64,000 nucleotides of DNA. It comes from Oehlia diaphana (taxonomy: Eukaryota > Glomeromycota > Glomeromycetes > Glomerales > Glomeraceae). Made by a program: the position numbers and the translations under genes. Shown here in pieces: positions 1-15,049 of this stretch; position 1 is the stretch's first letter; the number at the start of each line of letters is the position of its first letter. Location of the stretch: positions 169,787-233,786 of the forward strand of contig QZLH01000001.1 of the NCBI GenBank assembly GCA_003833135.1, given 5' to 3'. The notes beneath the pieces are model-generated. The model was not told the origin of the DNA. It worked only from the letters and a program-made list of their open reading frames with translations, and did not search any database.

Positions 1-445
1 GCTAGACTACCTTGCAATTACAGATATGTATATGAATTATTTGTTTTAATTATTAACATTACATTAACTAATAAGTTGATTTTGATGATTAATAAAGCCC
101 AGTAGAAAGAGTATTTTCCAGTGGAACCGATTTGATAGCTGCAAAAAGATGTAGTCTTGAAGCAGATACAATTAGAACATGCAGTGTTTAAAGTCCTGGC
201 AGACACAAAATATAGTCAAAAGCAAGTGATACAATTTCGATTTTATAATTCAAATATAAAATAGGAATTGAAGATATCTTTAGATTCGTGCTTAGCATTA
301 GGTTTAATAATAAAAAGTTAAAAGACCTATATGATTAACTTGTAGGTCAATTACCTTGTTTTATTGAAAACATTATATTTGAAAAAAATATTTTTGATAT
401 ATTACTAAGTATACAGTATATTATCCAATGAAAATTACTAAACTT
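1..445. other. Intergenic, no gene seen
   Basis: AT-rich sequence with no recognisable coding content on either strand. It contains one TACAGTAT octamer near 413, a motif that recurs through the window. Confidence 0.5.
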
Positions 446-570
446 TCGGGTCTAACCCGGGTTATTCGAATTAAATATATTCGGGTCGGATTAAAATCGG
501 ATCATTTCTATTTTTGCCGGGTCGAGTCGGATATACTCTCCAAACCCGACCGAATCCGACCCGGTAGGAG
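446..570. repeat. CGGGTC-rich low-complexity patch
   Basis: Short GC-rich words (CGGGTCGG and its complement CCGACCCG, plus AACCCGGGTT) recur about eight times in 125 bp inside very AT-rich DNA. The words occur in both orientations, so the region can fold on itself. A 77-codon ORF over it is probably a by-product of this composition. A related word appears at 63.07 kb and 63.21 kb. Confidence 0.6.
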
Positions 571-643
571 CACTATTTTTACCCTTACCCAGTGCGTTAT
601 TTTTCTTCGTTTCTTCGGGCAAAACGATGCGATAGTGCTTACA

Positions 644-1205
644 TTAAATAGGTGTTTTTAGCTCGTTAAATGGATTTACAGTACTGTACATCATCCAAAT
701 ACTCTCTTTAGAAAATAAAAGTTGTTGTTCCATCCAATTTTTTTTATTTTCGATCAAAAATAACTGAAAATGAGTGATTAATTCTTCAAGACCGAGTTCA
801 CTGGAAGCAACCAAAATTTTAATTATCATATTCCTATAAAAAGTCTTCCTCCATAAAACGAAAATATTAAACGAAAAGAAAAATTGAATATTTCCGTAAA
901 ATTTTAAATTATTTTTTTTTTTTAAAAAAAAAAACGCAAAGTTTTTACTTACCTTAAAATCATTTGAAAATTTCCGGTGAAATATTTAGTAATTGTATCA
1001 AACTTCCATCATTTTATTTTTATTATCGCTAGTTAAAATTCTTCGCAAATAAGGAGAACGATAATTTAAAATGACGAAAAATTTTTACGTAAGGGTCATT
1101 TCCAACTTCAATAGTAATATCATAAAATTCATTATCTTCTAAAATTTCAAGTAAATTTTCAGATAATTTTGGTAAAAATTTATTATCGTACATTATAACT
1201 GACAT
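644..1205 (-). pseudogene. BTB-domain protein relic (N-terminal half)
   Basis: The minus strand starts at 1205 with MSVIMYDNKFLPKLSENLLE, followed by YDITIEVGNDPYVKIFRH, which resembles the N-terminus of glomeromycete BTB (often BTB-TLDc) proteins that recruit cullin-3 or act as adaptors. The reading is broken. A few codons are missing after FRH, so the frame shifts into RSPYLRRILTSDNK. A TGA follows MMEV, then NISPEIFK reaches a GTAAGT donor near 952. After a ~100-bp intron, YGGRLF and the BTB/BACK junction ILVASSELGLEELI continue, again with small indels and a stop. Similarity ends near 700 and the C-terminal half is absent. This is a dead, truncated copy; the family call is firm, the exact domain architecture is not. 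Confidence 0.75.
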
Positions 1206-1979
1206 TTTTTTTCGACTTTCAAAGAAACGAAAGAAAATAAATAATAATTAAAATTTATTTGGTAAGTTTCGGAATATTTCAAATATTTCGGCCCGAGGAA
1301 ATAACACTAATATTAATACGTGATATAACACGTGGGTACCAGACAAAAAGATCTCCTCGACTCCATTTAAAAATGCAAGTTATTCTAAAATTACTAACTT
1401 CACTGCATAAAAGTATAGGGATTTTCTAATTATTAATATGCAACTAATTGTAACACTAAAATTAGAGTTTCTGATTAAGGTAAGTATTAGAAAATTATTT
1501 AAAGTTTTAAACTAACTTGTGTAATTATTCCATCTATAAATTGCTAAATAAAGCTTACTTTATTCGAAAATCCTAGCCTTTTTTACTTCGAATCAAACCT
1601 GATCGAAGCGATCGTCTAAGTTGAATTACATAATTAATAATACGATTTTGGTTAGCATGTAAACTATCAGGCGTATTTTACTTTAAAATAAATAACAACA
1701 AAATGCACACGAAAAATTGATTTTCAGATGTAATTTTCAGTAGTTAAATATAATTGCCAATTTGGAAATTGATCGATGGGCTATACGTACTTTACGATTG
1801 GTAGTACAACCAAAATTTTTTGAATTTTTAACCTTTTTTTCACGTAAACTAATTTAATGTTTTTAATTAAAGTTTCATCTTTTATTTATATGATATATAT
1901 GAATCGTTACTTTCCAAAAAAAATTTTTTTTTATTATCAGTTATAATTCCTTCACCTTTTTTTAATATTTTTTTGAAAC
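1206..1979. other. Intergenic upstream of the P450
   Basis: No coding signal seen. The last 130 bp before the P450 start are T/A-rich with several TATA-like words (for example near 1890-1900), but no promoter element can be singled out. Confidence 0.4.
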
Positions 1980-3722
1980 ATGATCACTACGACTATCTCA
2001 TCTTTCGGAATTTCTGATATCATTTCTCTCTTAATAGTTTTTCCAATTATCTACATAACTCGTTTTTATTATCATTATTTTACTCGTCATAACCCTTTAC
2101 CAGGCCCATTTCCACTTCCAATCGTTGGTAGCGCTTATCAACAAATTGGATATGGATTTAATGATTGGTTATTATCATTACAAAAAAAATATGGTGATAT
2201 GTATGAAATAATTTTAGCAGGTCAACGTTTAATAGTATTATGTAAACCCGATTTAATTGAAAATATGATTTTACCTTCAACAAAGACTAAATATCCTATT
2301 AGACAACCTAATACGGAAGGATTCGTGGAATATGGATTAGATGGTGTAGGAATAGCATTTAATAATTATCATAAATCTTGGAAATATAATCGTCAATTTT
2401 TTACTCAAGCTTTATCAACTTCAAATCTTAATTATCAAGCTATTGAATGGACTAATGAATTATGGAATGAAATGGAATCTTATTGGAATAATCTTGGTGA
2501 AGATTATGAATTAAACCTTACAAAATGGATGCATAGATTTACAAATGAAATGATTTTTAGGATCTCTACTGGAGTAAAAAATGATGCTATCACTTGTTAT
2601 TATAATATGTTAATTAGTAACAATAATAAAAATCTTTTAATTGATAAAGAAAATGAAAAATTAAAAAATTCTGAAAATTTTGTTGAATCACTCGAAACTT
2701 ATATGGAAGGACTCATTTATTTTTACACTTTTAATAAATTTATTCGTAATAATTTTCCTTTTATTCGTGGAAAAGTTAAGAAATTATTGAAAAATAAAGA
2801 TTACTTATTTGATAGATTATATAACATTGTTAAAGAAAGAAGGATTGAGATTGAAAATACACCATTAGATCAACCACTTCGTCATGATATGTTGACGTCT
2901 TTTATAACCGCGAATACACCACGTGATATCAACGTTGAGAAACAAGCCGACGCTAATTTATTAAGACCAATGACTGATAAAGAGATTTTTGGTAATATAC
3001 TCGATGCAGTGCTTGGAGGGACTGATACCGTAAGTAAAATTATTTTATTTTATTCAAAAATATGTACTTTGAAATTTCTATCGTTTTTTTTTTTAAAAAA
3101 AAACCTCATTTCTTTAAAACAAATATCATAGGCAGCGAATTTTATTTGCTTTATAATATATTTTCTTGAACATTATCCAGAAGTGAAACAACGATTGAGA
3201 CAAGAATTTGATAGAGTTCTCGAAAATGACTTAACAAGACCAATAACATACAAAGATCTTGATAAATTAGAATATTGCGATGCAGTTACCAAAGAAATAT
3301 ATCGTCACTCTCCTGTAGCTTTTTTTATTGGTCGTTTAAATACTCAAACTGATAAGGTTGGAGGATACGATTGGCCAGAAGGAACTAGATTTCAAATGCT
3401 TTTTTCCGCATTAATGAAACATAAAGATTATTGGACTGAACCTGAAAAATTTGATCCTGATAGATTTTACAGAGTTGAGGAAAGTGATAAATATTTACTT
3501 GAAAAGAAAAAATTAAAAAATACTTTCCCAATATTTGGAGGGGGAATAAGAATTTGTCCTGGAAGAAAATTGGCAATCATAGAAATAAAATGTTTATTAA
3601 TATTAATTTATAGAAAATATGATATTGAATTAGTTGATACGAATTCTCCATTAAAATATAGTTCTGATTTTATTAATGCTTGTACAGAATTAATGGTTAG
3701 GATTAAACCAAGAAAATTTTAA
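1980..3722 (+). CDS. Cytochrome P450 monooxygenase
   Basis: Two exons, 1980-3029 and 3132-3722, join in phase 0 across a 102-bp GTAAGT...AG intron and give 546 aa, normal for a microsomal P450. Residues 13-34 form a membrane anchor, followed by a proline-rich hinge PLPGPFPLP (39-47). The I-helix oxygen-activation motif GGTDT (346-350) lies at the exon junction and continues AAN; the K-helix ExxR is E405-R408; the heme loop FGGGIRICPG (485-494) carries the thiolate ligand Cys492. All essential P450 motifs are present, so the enzyme should be active: NADPH-P450 reductase-dependent oxidation of a lipid or other hydrophobic substrate on the ER. The substrate cannot be told from sequence. Without the splice, the first exon would run on to a shorter 383-aa product lacking heme. 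Confidence 0.93.
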
Positions 3723-4689
3723 AAAAGATGTATCAAATGTTTTTAAAATCAAATAAAAAAATTTATTACGTAATTTATCGTCGATATAGCGAACAGCAGT
3801 TATTGTATTACGTTTCGACATAATTGGATCATATGGATAAGTAAATAAGGAATGGATAACTATGGATAGAATATGCAATTATTAGACTGTAAAAAAAGTC
3901 AATCCGGTTTTTAAATTCCATCTTTTTCCGTGAAAGGCTCATATTTCCGGAATTAATAACCTTATATCGCGAAATTTATCGAATTATTTACATTTTCCGT
4001 GAATGGATCCGTGAAAGGCTCATTTATACGGAGTTTTTACAGAAATAACGGATAAAATTTTTATAGGGTTACTATAACTAAGCTATTTTCTGCACTCATT
4101 TAATTCTCTTTGAAACTATATATTTTCAATAAAAATCAATACGCTCATCGCTATATATAGATTTTCTTTAAAATCATTATCTCTTGAATAATATTGTCAT
4201 TTGCTATCATTGTAACTTCGAAATTCATTATTCCAATGTACTGTTTTCATTATTTATTATAATAATAGTCAAATAATTTAATTGATCACATTTCATTAAA
4301 ATTTTCCTCGTTATAAATTCCTTCAACTAATTTTTTTTATAAATGTCAAATAACTTTCCAAATTTGATGCTAGACACCATTCAATAAATATCTAATGAGA
4401 AGGTAATAATATTATCATCATCGTCAAAATACTTTTGATAAATTACGTGTTGATATGATTAAATTGTCTAATAATCTTTCTATTTTTTAATGTGGATTCA
4501 TTTTCCGTTGATTTGACCGTGAAATGAATTTCCTGATCTAGTTACCATTTTGATTTATTCATTATTTTTTCTTAAAAAAAAAAAGTAGAAATCATCTATT
4601 TCCACATTATTAATTCAAAGTAGCATTGTTCGCATTGTTCGTTCCGATTGTGGCGCAATGTTGCAAAATACTCTCATGTTAATAAAACA
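3723..4689. other. Intergenic
   Basis: No gene seen. A 17-bp word (TCCGTGAAAGGCTCAT) is repeated near 3928 and 4008, part of a small degenerate repeat between 3925 and 4035. Confidence 0.4.
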
Positions 4690-4792
4690 ACAAATAAATC
4701 GTGGCAAAAATACTCTTGTACGCTTTACTTCGCTCTCGTTACAAATAAATCGTGGCAAAAATACTCTTGTACGCTTTTACTTCGCTCTCGTT
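4690..4792. repeat. 51/52-bp tandem duplication
   Basis: Two adjacent units, 4690-4740 and 4741-4792, start ACAAATAAATCGTGGCAAAA and end CTCTCGTT. They are identical except for one extra T in the second. A more diverged related stretch precedes them (4650-4690, GTGGCGCAATGTTGCAAAAT). The near identity indicates a recent duplication. Confidence 0.85.
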
Positions 4793-5096
4793 AATAAAAC
4801 AACAAATGATTGCGGCTAAAAATAATTATTAACATCAAATCTCGCATTTCCTCTTAAAATTGGTCTGCTCTTCAATTGTAAATTTTATTATGGCCATGGC
4901 GCAATATGGAAAAATGTGGTAAAAATATTCTCGTACGTCTCCTTTGCCTTTATTAATTCAAAAATAATTTAATATACGTATTATTGTAGAAAAATTTCCT
5001 TAAATAAAAACACTTTGAGAAAGATGAGAGAAAATTTCTTCAAACACATTAATAAATAACGAATTTAAATTATATATAATACATACGAAATCAATA

Positions 5097-5262
5097 ATGA
5101 AATTCAAATATTTATTATTGATTTTCGTCTTTACTATTGTTTTAGCGGGTAAATAAATCATCACTTTAAAAGAAGAATTTTTTTATTCATATTAATATTA
5201 AGGATTCTTTTATATTCATTAAAGATGCGAGCGCAAAAGCTTTTCTCGTTCATGACTGGTGA
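5097..5262 (+). CDS. Candidate tiny secreted peptide, two exons
   Basis: Joining 5097-5148 to 5225-5262 (GTAAATA donor, AAAG acceptor, phase 1) gives 29 aa: MKFKYLLLIFVFTIVLADAS then AKAFLVHDW and TGA. The first 17 residues are a good signal peptide (one or two lysines, then a hydrophobic run ending VLA), which would leave a 12-residue mature peptide. Either this is a genuine mini-secreted protein, or the last codon is a nonsense mutation in a longer one: the same frame stays open for several codons (YFYV) after the TGA and then stops. No family recognised. Signal-peptide character is seen; expression and function are unknown. Confidence 0.3.
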
Positions 5263-6430
5263 TATTTTTACGTAATCACAGTTTTTCAGTTATCAGTTTC
5301 AAAATGACTACCAGCATATCATGTATTGATTCATGAAAAAGTGACTATTCATATTTGAAGTTTATTAAGCAGAAATTTTTTTTAATAATTATAGGATTTT
5401 TAATAATATTTTACATAATCTTTTCTTTAAATTAGAGCTGAGAAAATTGTAGAAAATTATTTTAATGAAATTATCTTTTTAAGTTTATTCAACTTCGTAA
5501 TGATATTTATGTTCATATCAAAAAAGTTTTGTTGGGCATAATGATCATTGATTCATTCGTTAGGCCGATCAAAAAAAAAAAAAAAAAAAAATTTAAATTT
5601 TTAACGTGAAAAATAATCATTAATAATTTCTCTATTCTTAAACGATAAGCAAAAAAAAAACTATTTTATTTTATTTATTTATTTATTTTTTTTTTTCTTA
5701 TCATAAATCTTAAATCTTTAACCGAGAAAAAAAAAAGGAATTCTATTATTTTTAAAGAAAAAGAAATTTCTTTTTTCGATCAAGAAAAATTTTCTGCAAG
5801 CACATAATTTTTTTTTTTTTTTTTTTTTCGAAAGGAAAGAAAAAAAAAAAATTTTTTCCTGCACATTTAATTTTACTTCAATCCCAAACACGTAAGTAAA
5901 ATCACGTTATTTTTTTCTATTAATAGAGACAAATAAAATTGTTTCTTTTAAATTTTTTAATCAAAATATTTTAATAATAATATTTATTTATTTATTTTCA
6001 TTATTTTATTTATCCGAACAAATTTTTTATTTTATTTTATTTTAATTGTCTTAAAAAAGAAATCTTTTATATTTTTAATAATTCCCATCCCGCTGCATGA
6101 CCTGTTACTATAAACATCAATACGGTTATCGTTATTCAGCCTTTTTTGTCACGATACTTGTCATAAAACCTGTATACTTATAAATTTTATATATATTCAT
6201 CATCAGCCAGTCGTATTCAAAAAAAAAAAAAAAAAAATTTTATTAATCATTCCACCTTTCAATTTGAAAGTTGGTTCATCATCATTTACCCAAACATCTT
6301 CTTATCATTAGATAATTTTTTTTTTTCGTTTTGTTTCTCGTACAAAAAAAAGAGAAACAAAACAAAAAAAAAAATAACCTTCCTTTTAAATTTTTTTTAA
6401 ATCAAATATCAAATACTTGGAACGAAAAAA
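5263..6430. other. Intergenic, homopolymer-rich
   Basis: No gene seen. Long A and T runs dominate (for example around 5573-5592, 5810-5830 and 6220-6238), as is usual upstream of genes in this window. Confidence 0.4.
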
Positions 6431-9492
<3,062 letters not shown>

Positions 9493-9575
9493 GAACTTAA
9501 GAAATTAAGATTCTCATCCCTACACGATTTTCATTCATTCATTCAAAAAAAAAAGACTTTTTTTTATATTAGGAT

Positions 9576-9655
9576 AAAAAAAGGGTAGCAATAGGAATAA
9601 GTGAAATTCATGCAGGTCTTTGTTTCGCTTAATTCATTTTTGCTACCCTTTTTTT
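9576..9655 (+). other. Long imperfect hairpin after the AGC kinase stop
   Basis: AAAAAAAGGGTAGCAA at 9576-9591 is answered exactly by TTGCTACCCTTTTTTT at 9640-9655, with further inner pairing (AATAAGTGAAA against TTTCGCTTAATT). It starts 84 bp past the stop codon, so it probably lies in the 3' UTR or is a small fold-back element. Function not known. Confidence 0.55.
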
Positions 9656-10999
9656 AAAAAAATTGTTGCATATTATTTTGTAATTTGTTTGGGTCTCTGT
9701 GTTTACATATTTATAGTTTGGGTTGGTCTTAATTATGGGACACAAAGTGTAGTTTCTTTTTGTAAATTTCACACAAAAAAAATTTTTTTTTTAAAAAAAA
9801 AAATTTTTTTACATTTTAGAAATGCTTTCATAGAAAAAATTCCATTTCATTTTTTTTGTATAATAATTCTATTAATCACATTATTATTCCACACTCACAA
9901 TTAAACATATTTTCTTTTGCACTAAAAAATTAAGTACTTTCGTTTTTTGTGAAATAAAATTCTTTGCGAAGAAAATGAAAGAAAAAGAAAAAAGAAAGTG
10001 TAATCTTTTTTTTTTCTTGTAAATATATAGAAAAGAAAAATATTATAATAATAATTTCAATTCAACTTTTTTCACTATATTTTTTTTTTTTTCACCATTT
10101 TTATATTTATATTTTATATATATATTATATATATAATTATTTATTTTTAAGAGTATTTTTATACATATATTATTACTTTCATATTTTTTTTTTTTTAAGT
10201 ATTTTTTATATATATATAATTTATATGATATTGAATATACAGTTATTAATTTATACCTAAGTTATTTATATCATTTATATCCAATAAGCTTTTTTTTTCT
10301 TTCTCATCTTTAGAAGGAAAAATTAGTATTATTATTTTAACCTCATTATACTTTATTATATATATCATTATTCATTTATTATTTTATGATTTATCTTTTT
10401 AGAAAAATTTTAAAGAAAATTTTATATATACAACTTTTTTTAGATTATTTTTTTTAGATAAAAAGAAATAATTCTGGAATTTCGATCAAAAAAAAAAAAA
10501 TTAAATTAATAAAAAGATCGAATATATTTACAATATACAGTATATAATTTTTTTTCCCAAAGAATTTATTATTTTATTTTATTTTACCTTTTTTTTTTAA
10601 AAACATTTTAAACATAAAAAATCAAATATAACAAAATAATTAAATATAACAAATATCAAAATAATAAATAAAATATATAATATAAGAGTTTATATTTTAC
10701 GCGATTTGTACAATTTGCGCGAATAGATAAATTGCGTATAGATAATTCGTATGGATAATGGATATCAGATATAGATAATTATTTTGCTATTTTGCGCAGT
10801 TACCTTAATTTGTTAAATTGTCATATAAAATATATTATCCATCGCACTGTGCTCATGATCACCTTCATACTAATGCGAGTGATTAGCTGGGTTTATAAAT
10901 GACCGGGAATCTTTGTTTACTTATTTCCCGGCCTCATATAGATATCCGGGAAATTGCTAATTTAAGTTTATTTAATGAGTGACGCTCCAGGGATTGCCC
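9656..10999. other. Intergenic
   Basis: T-rich and TA-rich tracts with no supported gene. A 94-codon ORF (9620-9904) is mostly T-run translation. Short inverted words CCGGGAA/TTCCCGG occur at 10903-10932 and again near 10945. Confidence 0.4.
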
Positions 11000-11071
11000 A
11001 TTTATTTCATGGGAAGGGGAGAATTATTTCGGGAAAAAAATCTATTATTCCCAACTCCCCATGAAATAAAT
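11000..11071. repeat. Inverted repeat with 14-bp arms
   Basis: ATTTATTTCATGGG (11000-11013) faces CCCATGAAATAAAT (11058-11071), with G/C-rich runs (GGAAGGGG, CAACTCCC) next to the arms on the loop side. It may be a degenerate fold-back element or MITE end; no target duplication is clear. Confidence 0.5.
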
Positions 11072-11073
11072 AA

Positions 11074-11437
11074 TACTTATTTTAGTATTTTTGTGGTGAT
11101 AACAACGAGTGTACAATATTAATAATATTATTTTATAGAAAATCAAAATCATATTGTAATTGATAAACAAATTTTTGTGATTAGAAACTTAGAAATTAAT
11201 AATTATTATTTCGGAATTGAACTAAATTTTTTTTTAAAGAAAATCTCGGAAATCATTATTACTTATTTTAGTGTTTTTGTGGTGATAACAACGAGTGTAC
11301 AATATTAATAATATTATTTTATAGAAAATCAAAATCATATTGTACAAATTTTTGTGATTAGAAACTTAGAAATTAATAATTATTATTTCGGAATTGAACT
11401 AAATTTTTTTTTAAAGAAAATCTCGGAAATCATTATT
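11074..11437. repeat. Tandem duplication, ~186 and ~178 bp units
   Basis: Unit 1 (11074-11259) and unit 2 (11260-11437) both begin TACTTATTTTAGT and contain GTGGTGATAACAACGAGTGT, ending in ATCTCGGAAATCATTATT. Unit 2 lacks about 9 bp (around ATTGATAAA) and differs at few other sites, so the duplication is recent. Confidence 0.85.
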
Positions 11438-11579
11438 ACTAATATTGTTTGTATGCATCTCGCGTTTCAAAAATTATTGTAATAATAAAAAGTTATATCT
11501 GAAACATCTGAAACAAAAAAAAATATCAAAGAAAAATAAAATAAATAAAATAAATCAAAAAAATGTTTCAAAAATGTGA

Positions 11580-11811
11580 ATCGTCCTTTGACTTAATTTT
11601 TGATAATGCGGAAAAATGCTTTGAATCATATGCTCGCCGATGTCATTAAAATAGCTCGTAAATCTTCAGTACCACTTCTTTTTTTCTTCCGAAGTAAATC
11701 ATCGTTAACTGAGTCGGGTAACTGTTTTCGAACTTCTTTATTGACCAATTCCTGAGCCGTTCGCTTAGAATTGCTTTTTATGGAATAGCTCAAGCGCAGA
11801 GCCGCAGGCAA
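11580..11811 (-). pseudogene. Relic of a glomeromycete protein, family unnamed
   Basis: Minus strand reads ALRLSYSIKSNSKRTAQELV then NKEVRKQLPDSVNDDLLRKK, which has the look of the helical C-terminal regions found in many Rhizophagus proteins. A frameshift after RKK moves the expected continuation to another frame, where KIYELF and then FNDIGEHMIQSIF can be read. I do not recognise a named domain. Upstream and downstream exons were not found, so this is a fragment. Confidence 0.4.
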
Positions 11812-12478
11812 ATCACGATCAAAATTAGCTATTCAAAACGGTACAAATTTTTTAATTAGAGATTCAGTCGGACTGGAATGACATTAAGCTAGTAATTGAC
11901 CTGCTGTTCAGTCATGGTAATTAGAAGAGCACTCCATATTAGTTTTTATTATTATAATATATAAAATACTATCAATTATAACAAAAATAAAAGAATATTT
12001 TTCCCGTCTACTAATTGATCACTCGTGAAACTACATGTCGAGGAGTTTAATTCTCTAGGAAAATACCAATATTATGTAATACTAGGATATCATTTGAAAA
12101 TCGTACCTCAAATTATTTACCAATTTACTTGAAATTTACATTATTGTATTAAGTATTTTTATACCAAATAAGCTATAAAAAGTAAATAAATAAATATATA
12201 TATATGTATACAGTATATATTTTTAATCATTAATCACGGGTGTTAGCATTCATGAATATATTAGTTATTTCACAGGGAACTGTGGATATCATGGCGCTAT
12301 TACTGCACTTATATCACTTCATTTATGCTGACAATTTAGGTATCATTGAGTAACCTTTAGTTAAAGAATTAAAGAATAGATTCTTTAATTGCCATGGATT
12401 GGACCTTATCAGTTATTAAATTGTTTTGTTTTAGCTGCAAGAAAACAGAGTTGAAAATTTTTTTAAAACCAAGTAAAA
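11812..12478. other. Intergenic
   Basis: No supported gene. The stretch holds a TACAGTAT octamer within TA repeats near 12207. The 60 bp before 12479 could be a 5' UTR of the broken ORF that follows. Confidence 0.35.
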
Positions 12479-13651
12479 ATGAATGCATTATCAACTTTCC
12501 AGCTAGATCATCTTATATCAGCTTTTAAACAACAACAGATTGTCTTTCAGAGAAGTACAGCAAGTGATTTAAATAATTTATCAAAAATACAAAAAAATGC
12601 TTTCTTAGCACTTCAAGGAATCGACAATTTCATAGTAACAGGACCTTCCACTATGACATTTAAAGAGTTTCAGCAAGTCTATGCTGAAATACTGTTTATA
12701 TCACAGTATTTAGGAATAAGACGTGTCATTGAAACCAATATAATTGGATTTGCTGATCAATGCAAAAGCCTTAATCTTGAATTTATATTGAAAGATTTCA
12801 TAGATGCTGGTTTATTAGAATTCATTTACTCACAATTCTCTTCTACTTCCAGATGTTTAATAAGTAAATTAATTTGATGGAAAATTTGTAATTCCATGAT
12901 TGGAAAAAAGGTAAATTTATGTAAAATCATAAATTTAATAAGAGAATCAATTGGCAGTTTTTTACCATTAGATTGTCCTTTATGGCCAGAAGTGATCTGT
13001 ATAATTTCTGATAATCAACAAAACTTATTAGATATTACAATTAGCCCAGGTGTATATTCTGAATACAGCCAGTTTTTTAATATGCAGAGGATTATCAAAG
13101 CATCTCAATTATATGTTAATCATGAATTTTCACATTTTCCATTTCGTAATGAACAAAATTTAACTGATCAAGCTATGTTTCATCAATTTCCTGTATCTGC
13201 TAAAAAAATCAATTGTATAGCTATTTCTTTAAAAAAATCATTGATACAAACACAGAATTTCCATTCTGGAGTAGATTTAAATAAAAATTGTTATAATGAA
13301 TACCACTATTTGAAAATAGCAGATTCAGTAGATTTCACAGATAATTATCAAAATATAACAAACCAGCAATCTATATTAATAGTTGTCAAAATTAAATCTT
13401 GTAAACAATGTAAATATGTATATGACCTTAACTATGAAAAAATTAGTAATAAAACTAAACAAATGACTGATTATTTTATCATGTGTAATTATGCAGAAAG
13501 TGAAGGTAGTATTCACTTAATAGCTTCACAAATTAAAAGCAGATTTCAGAAATATCCAGATCTAATTGTAGATCTTTTTGAAAATAGAGAATATTTAATC
13601 TTTATTGGAATTAATTTGTTCACAAATTTTTTCTGTAAATTAAGAAATTAA
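12479..13651 (+). pseudogene. Unrecognised 390-codon ORF broken by one TGA
   Basis: ATG at 12479 opens 132 codons to a TGA at 12875-12877. The same frame resumes at once (WKICNSMIGKK) and stays open to the TAA ending at 13651, 251 more codons from the next Met. One nonsense codon in ~390 with no frameshift suggests recent inactivation by a single substitution (CGA or TGG to TGA would do it). The protein is rich in Ile, Asn, Gln and Ser, with no membrane segment or motif I can name. Landmarks are FKEFQQVYAEILFISQYLGI in the first part and CKQCKYVYDLNYEK in the second. It may belong with the kinase relic 2.5 kb downstream, but that is a guess. Confidence 0.55.
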
Positions 13652-14054
13652 ATATAGGAACAGATAGAGAAAAGCAATAATTATTGCAGTTAAAAAAAAA
13701 TTGAATCAGATCTAATTATCATGTAATATTTTTTTTTTACATTAAGAATTAATATTACAATAATTAAGAATTTTATTGTGTAATACTTTTTCTCATAGAA
13801 TATACAACAATTATCAATATAATGACAGATAGTATATTAGTATATATCAAGTATTTTTAATATCAAAAACTGAATGACTATTTTATTCTATACTAGATCA
13901 ATCTTATTACTTTAAATTATTTACATTCAGATAGTCAGTATCATTATATAGATCATCATTTAGATAGACAAAATTTTTATAATAAATATTTGATTTTTTT
14001 TACATAATTTTCTTATTATATCATTTATATGGTATATATTAATGAATCAATTAG
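13652..14054. other. Intergenic
   Basis: AT-rich, no gene seen. Confidence 0.35.
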
Positions 14055-14104
14055 AGCTGATTATGACTAAATAATATAATTATATTATTTAGTCATAATC
14101 AGCT
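14055..14104. repeat. Perfect 50-bp palindrome
   Basis: The left arm starts AGCTGATTATGACTAAATAA and reaches the centre TATAA|TTATA; the right arm is its exact reverse complement, without spacer. Diverged pieces of the same arm (AATATGACTAAATA, CTTAAATATGATTAAATAA) are scattered over the next 170 bp. Confidence 0.9.
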
Positions 14105-14329
14105 TAAATTAGATTATTTAGTAATAAAATAATCTAAATATGACTAAATAGCTTAAACATAATTAAATAATTTAAATATAATTAAAAAATTTATTATAAT
14201 TAATCAATTTCAAATTAATAACTTAAATATGATTAAATAATCTAATTAAATAATTTAAGTGTGCCATTTTTCTTATACTACCTTATTTTTCTACTATATT
14301 CCTTACTAGAGTTTCAAATAAGTCAAGTT

Positions 14330-14790
14330 AAGTTGATTAATAAACCTGAGTACCTGACCTGAAATTTTTTTTAGGTCAGATTAAGTCAGGTTATATCAGT
14401 TATCTATTTAATCTAACCTAAACTGAAATCTGAAAATTTTCAGAATTTTTATAAAAATATCATAAAAAAATAGTCAAACCATTTTTTTTTTTGAAATATT
14501 GCAATCCACTTTTTTATATTAAAATCGTATAAAAAGGTGAATCGTGATATTGCAACTAACTTTTTTATATAAAATTAATATAAAAATGTGAATTCAGATA
14601 TCACAACTCATTTTTATTATATAAAATTAATATAAAAAATAAATATAAAATCATAGTTTCAGGTCAACAGATCATTCAGGTTATATTGATATTACAACCT
14701 GAATTGATGCTGAATTACAATTGCTAAACCTGGCCTGATAAATTCAGATCAACCTGTTAGGTTACCTGAATTTGGTTAATCTATTCAGAA
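14330..14790. repeat. Dispersed repeat, copy A (partner at 45,215)
   Basis: Matches 45,215-45,850 through several blocks in the same order: GACCTGAAAT, AGGTCAG, AACTGAAA, GAAATATTG, the CACTTTTTTATATTAAAAT block, CATTCAGGTTATATTGAT, and CAACCTGAATTGATGCTGAA near the right end. No ORF or terminal inverted repeats seen, so it is best called an unclassified non-coding repeat. Confidence 0.75.
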
Positions 14791-14834
14791 TTCTATTCCT
14801 TACCTTTAAAATCACTTTGTTTTTACTTTTTTCT

Positions 14835-15010
14835 AATGTTCTGAACAGATCAAATCAGATTGAATTTGAGATAAATCTGATCTGATCTGAATTCGAATTA
14901 AAAATAATTGGATCTGATCTAATCTAAATTTGAAATGAACTTGATTCAATTCAGTCTGAATCTAATTCAGATAGTAAAATTGATCTGATCTGAATCCAAT
15001 CAGAATTAGA
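14835..15010. repeat. GATCTGA-rich simple repeat, block 1
   Basis: Degenerate repetition of GATCTGATCTGAATT and its complement-like variants TCAGATCAGA. A second block lies at 15,815-16,010. Confidence 0.65.
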
Positions 15011-15049
15011 AATTAAAAAATATTTTGCAATGCTTTTTTAATAAAAAAT

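Noticed and set aside
12875..12877. TGA as selenocysteine or a recoded Trp
   Set aside because: No selenocysteine machinery or SECIS seen, and other genes here use TGA as a normal stop; a nonsense mutation is simpler.
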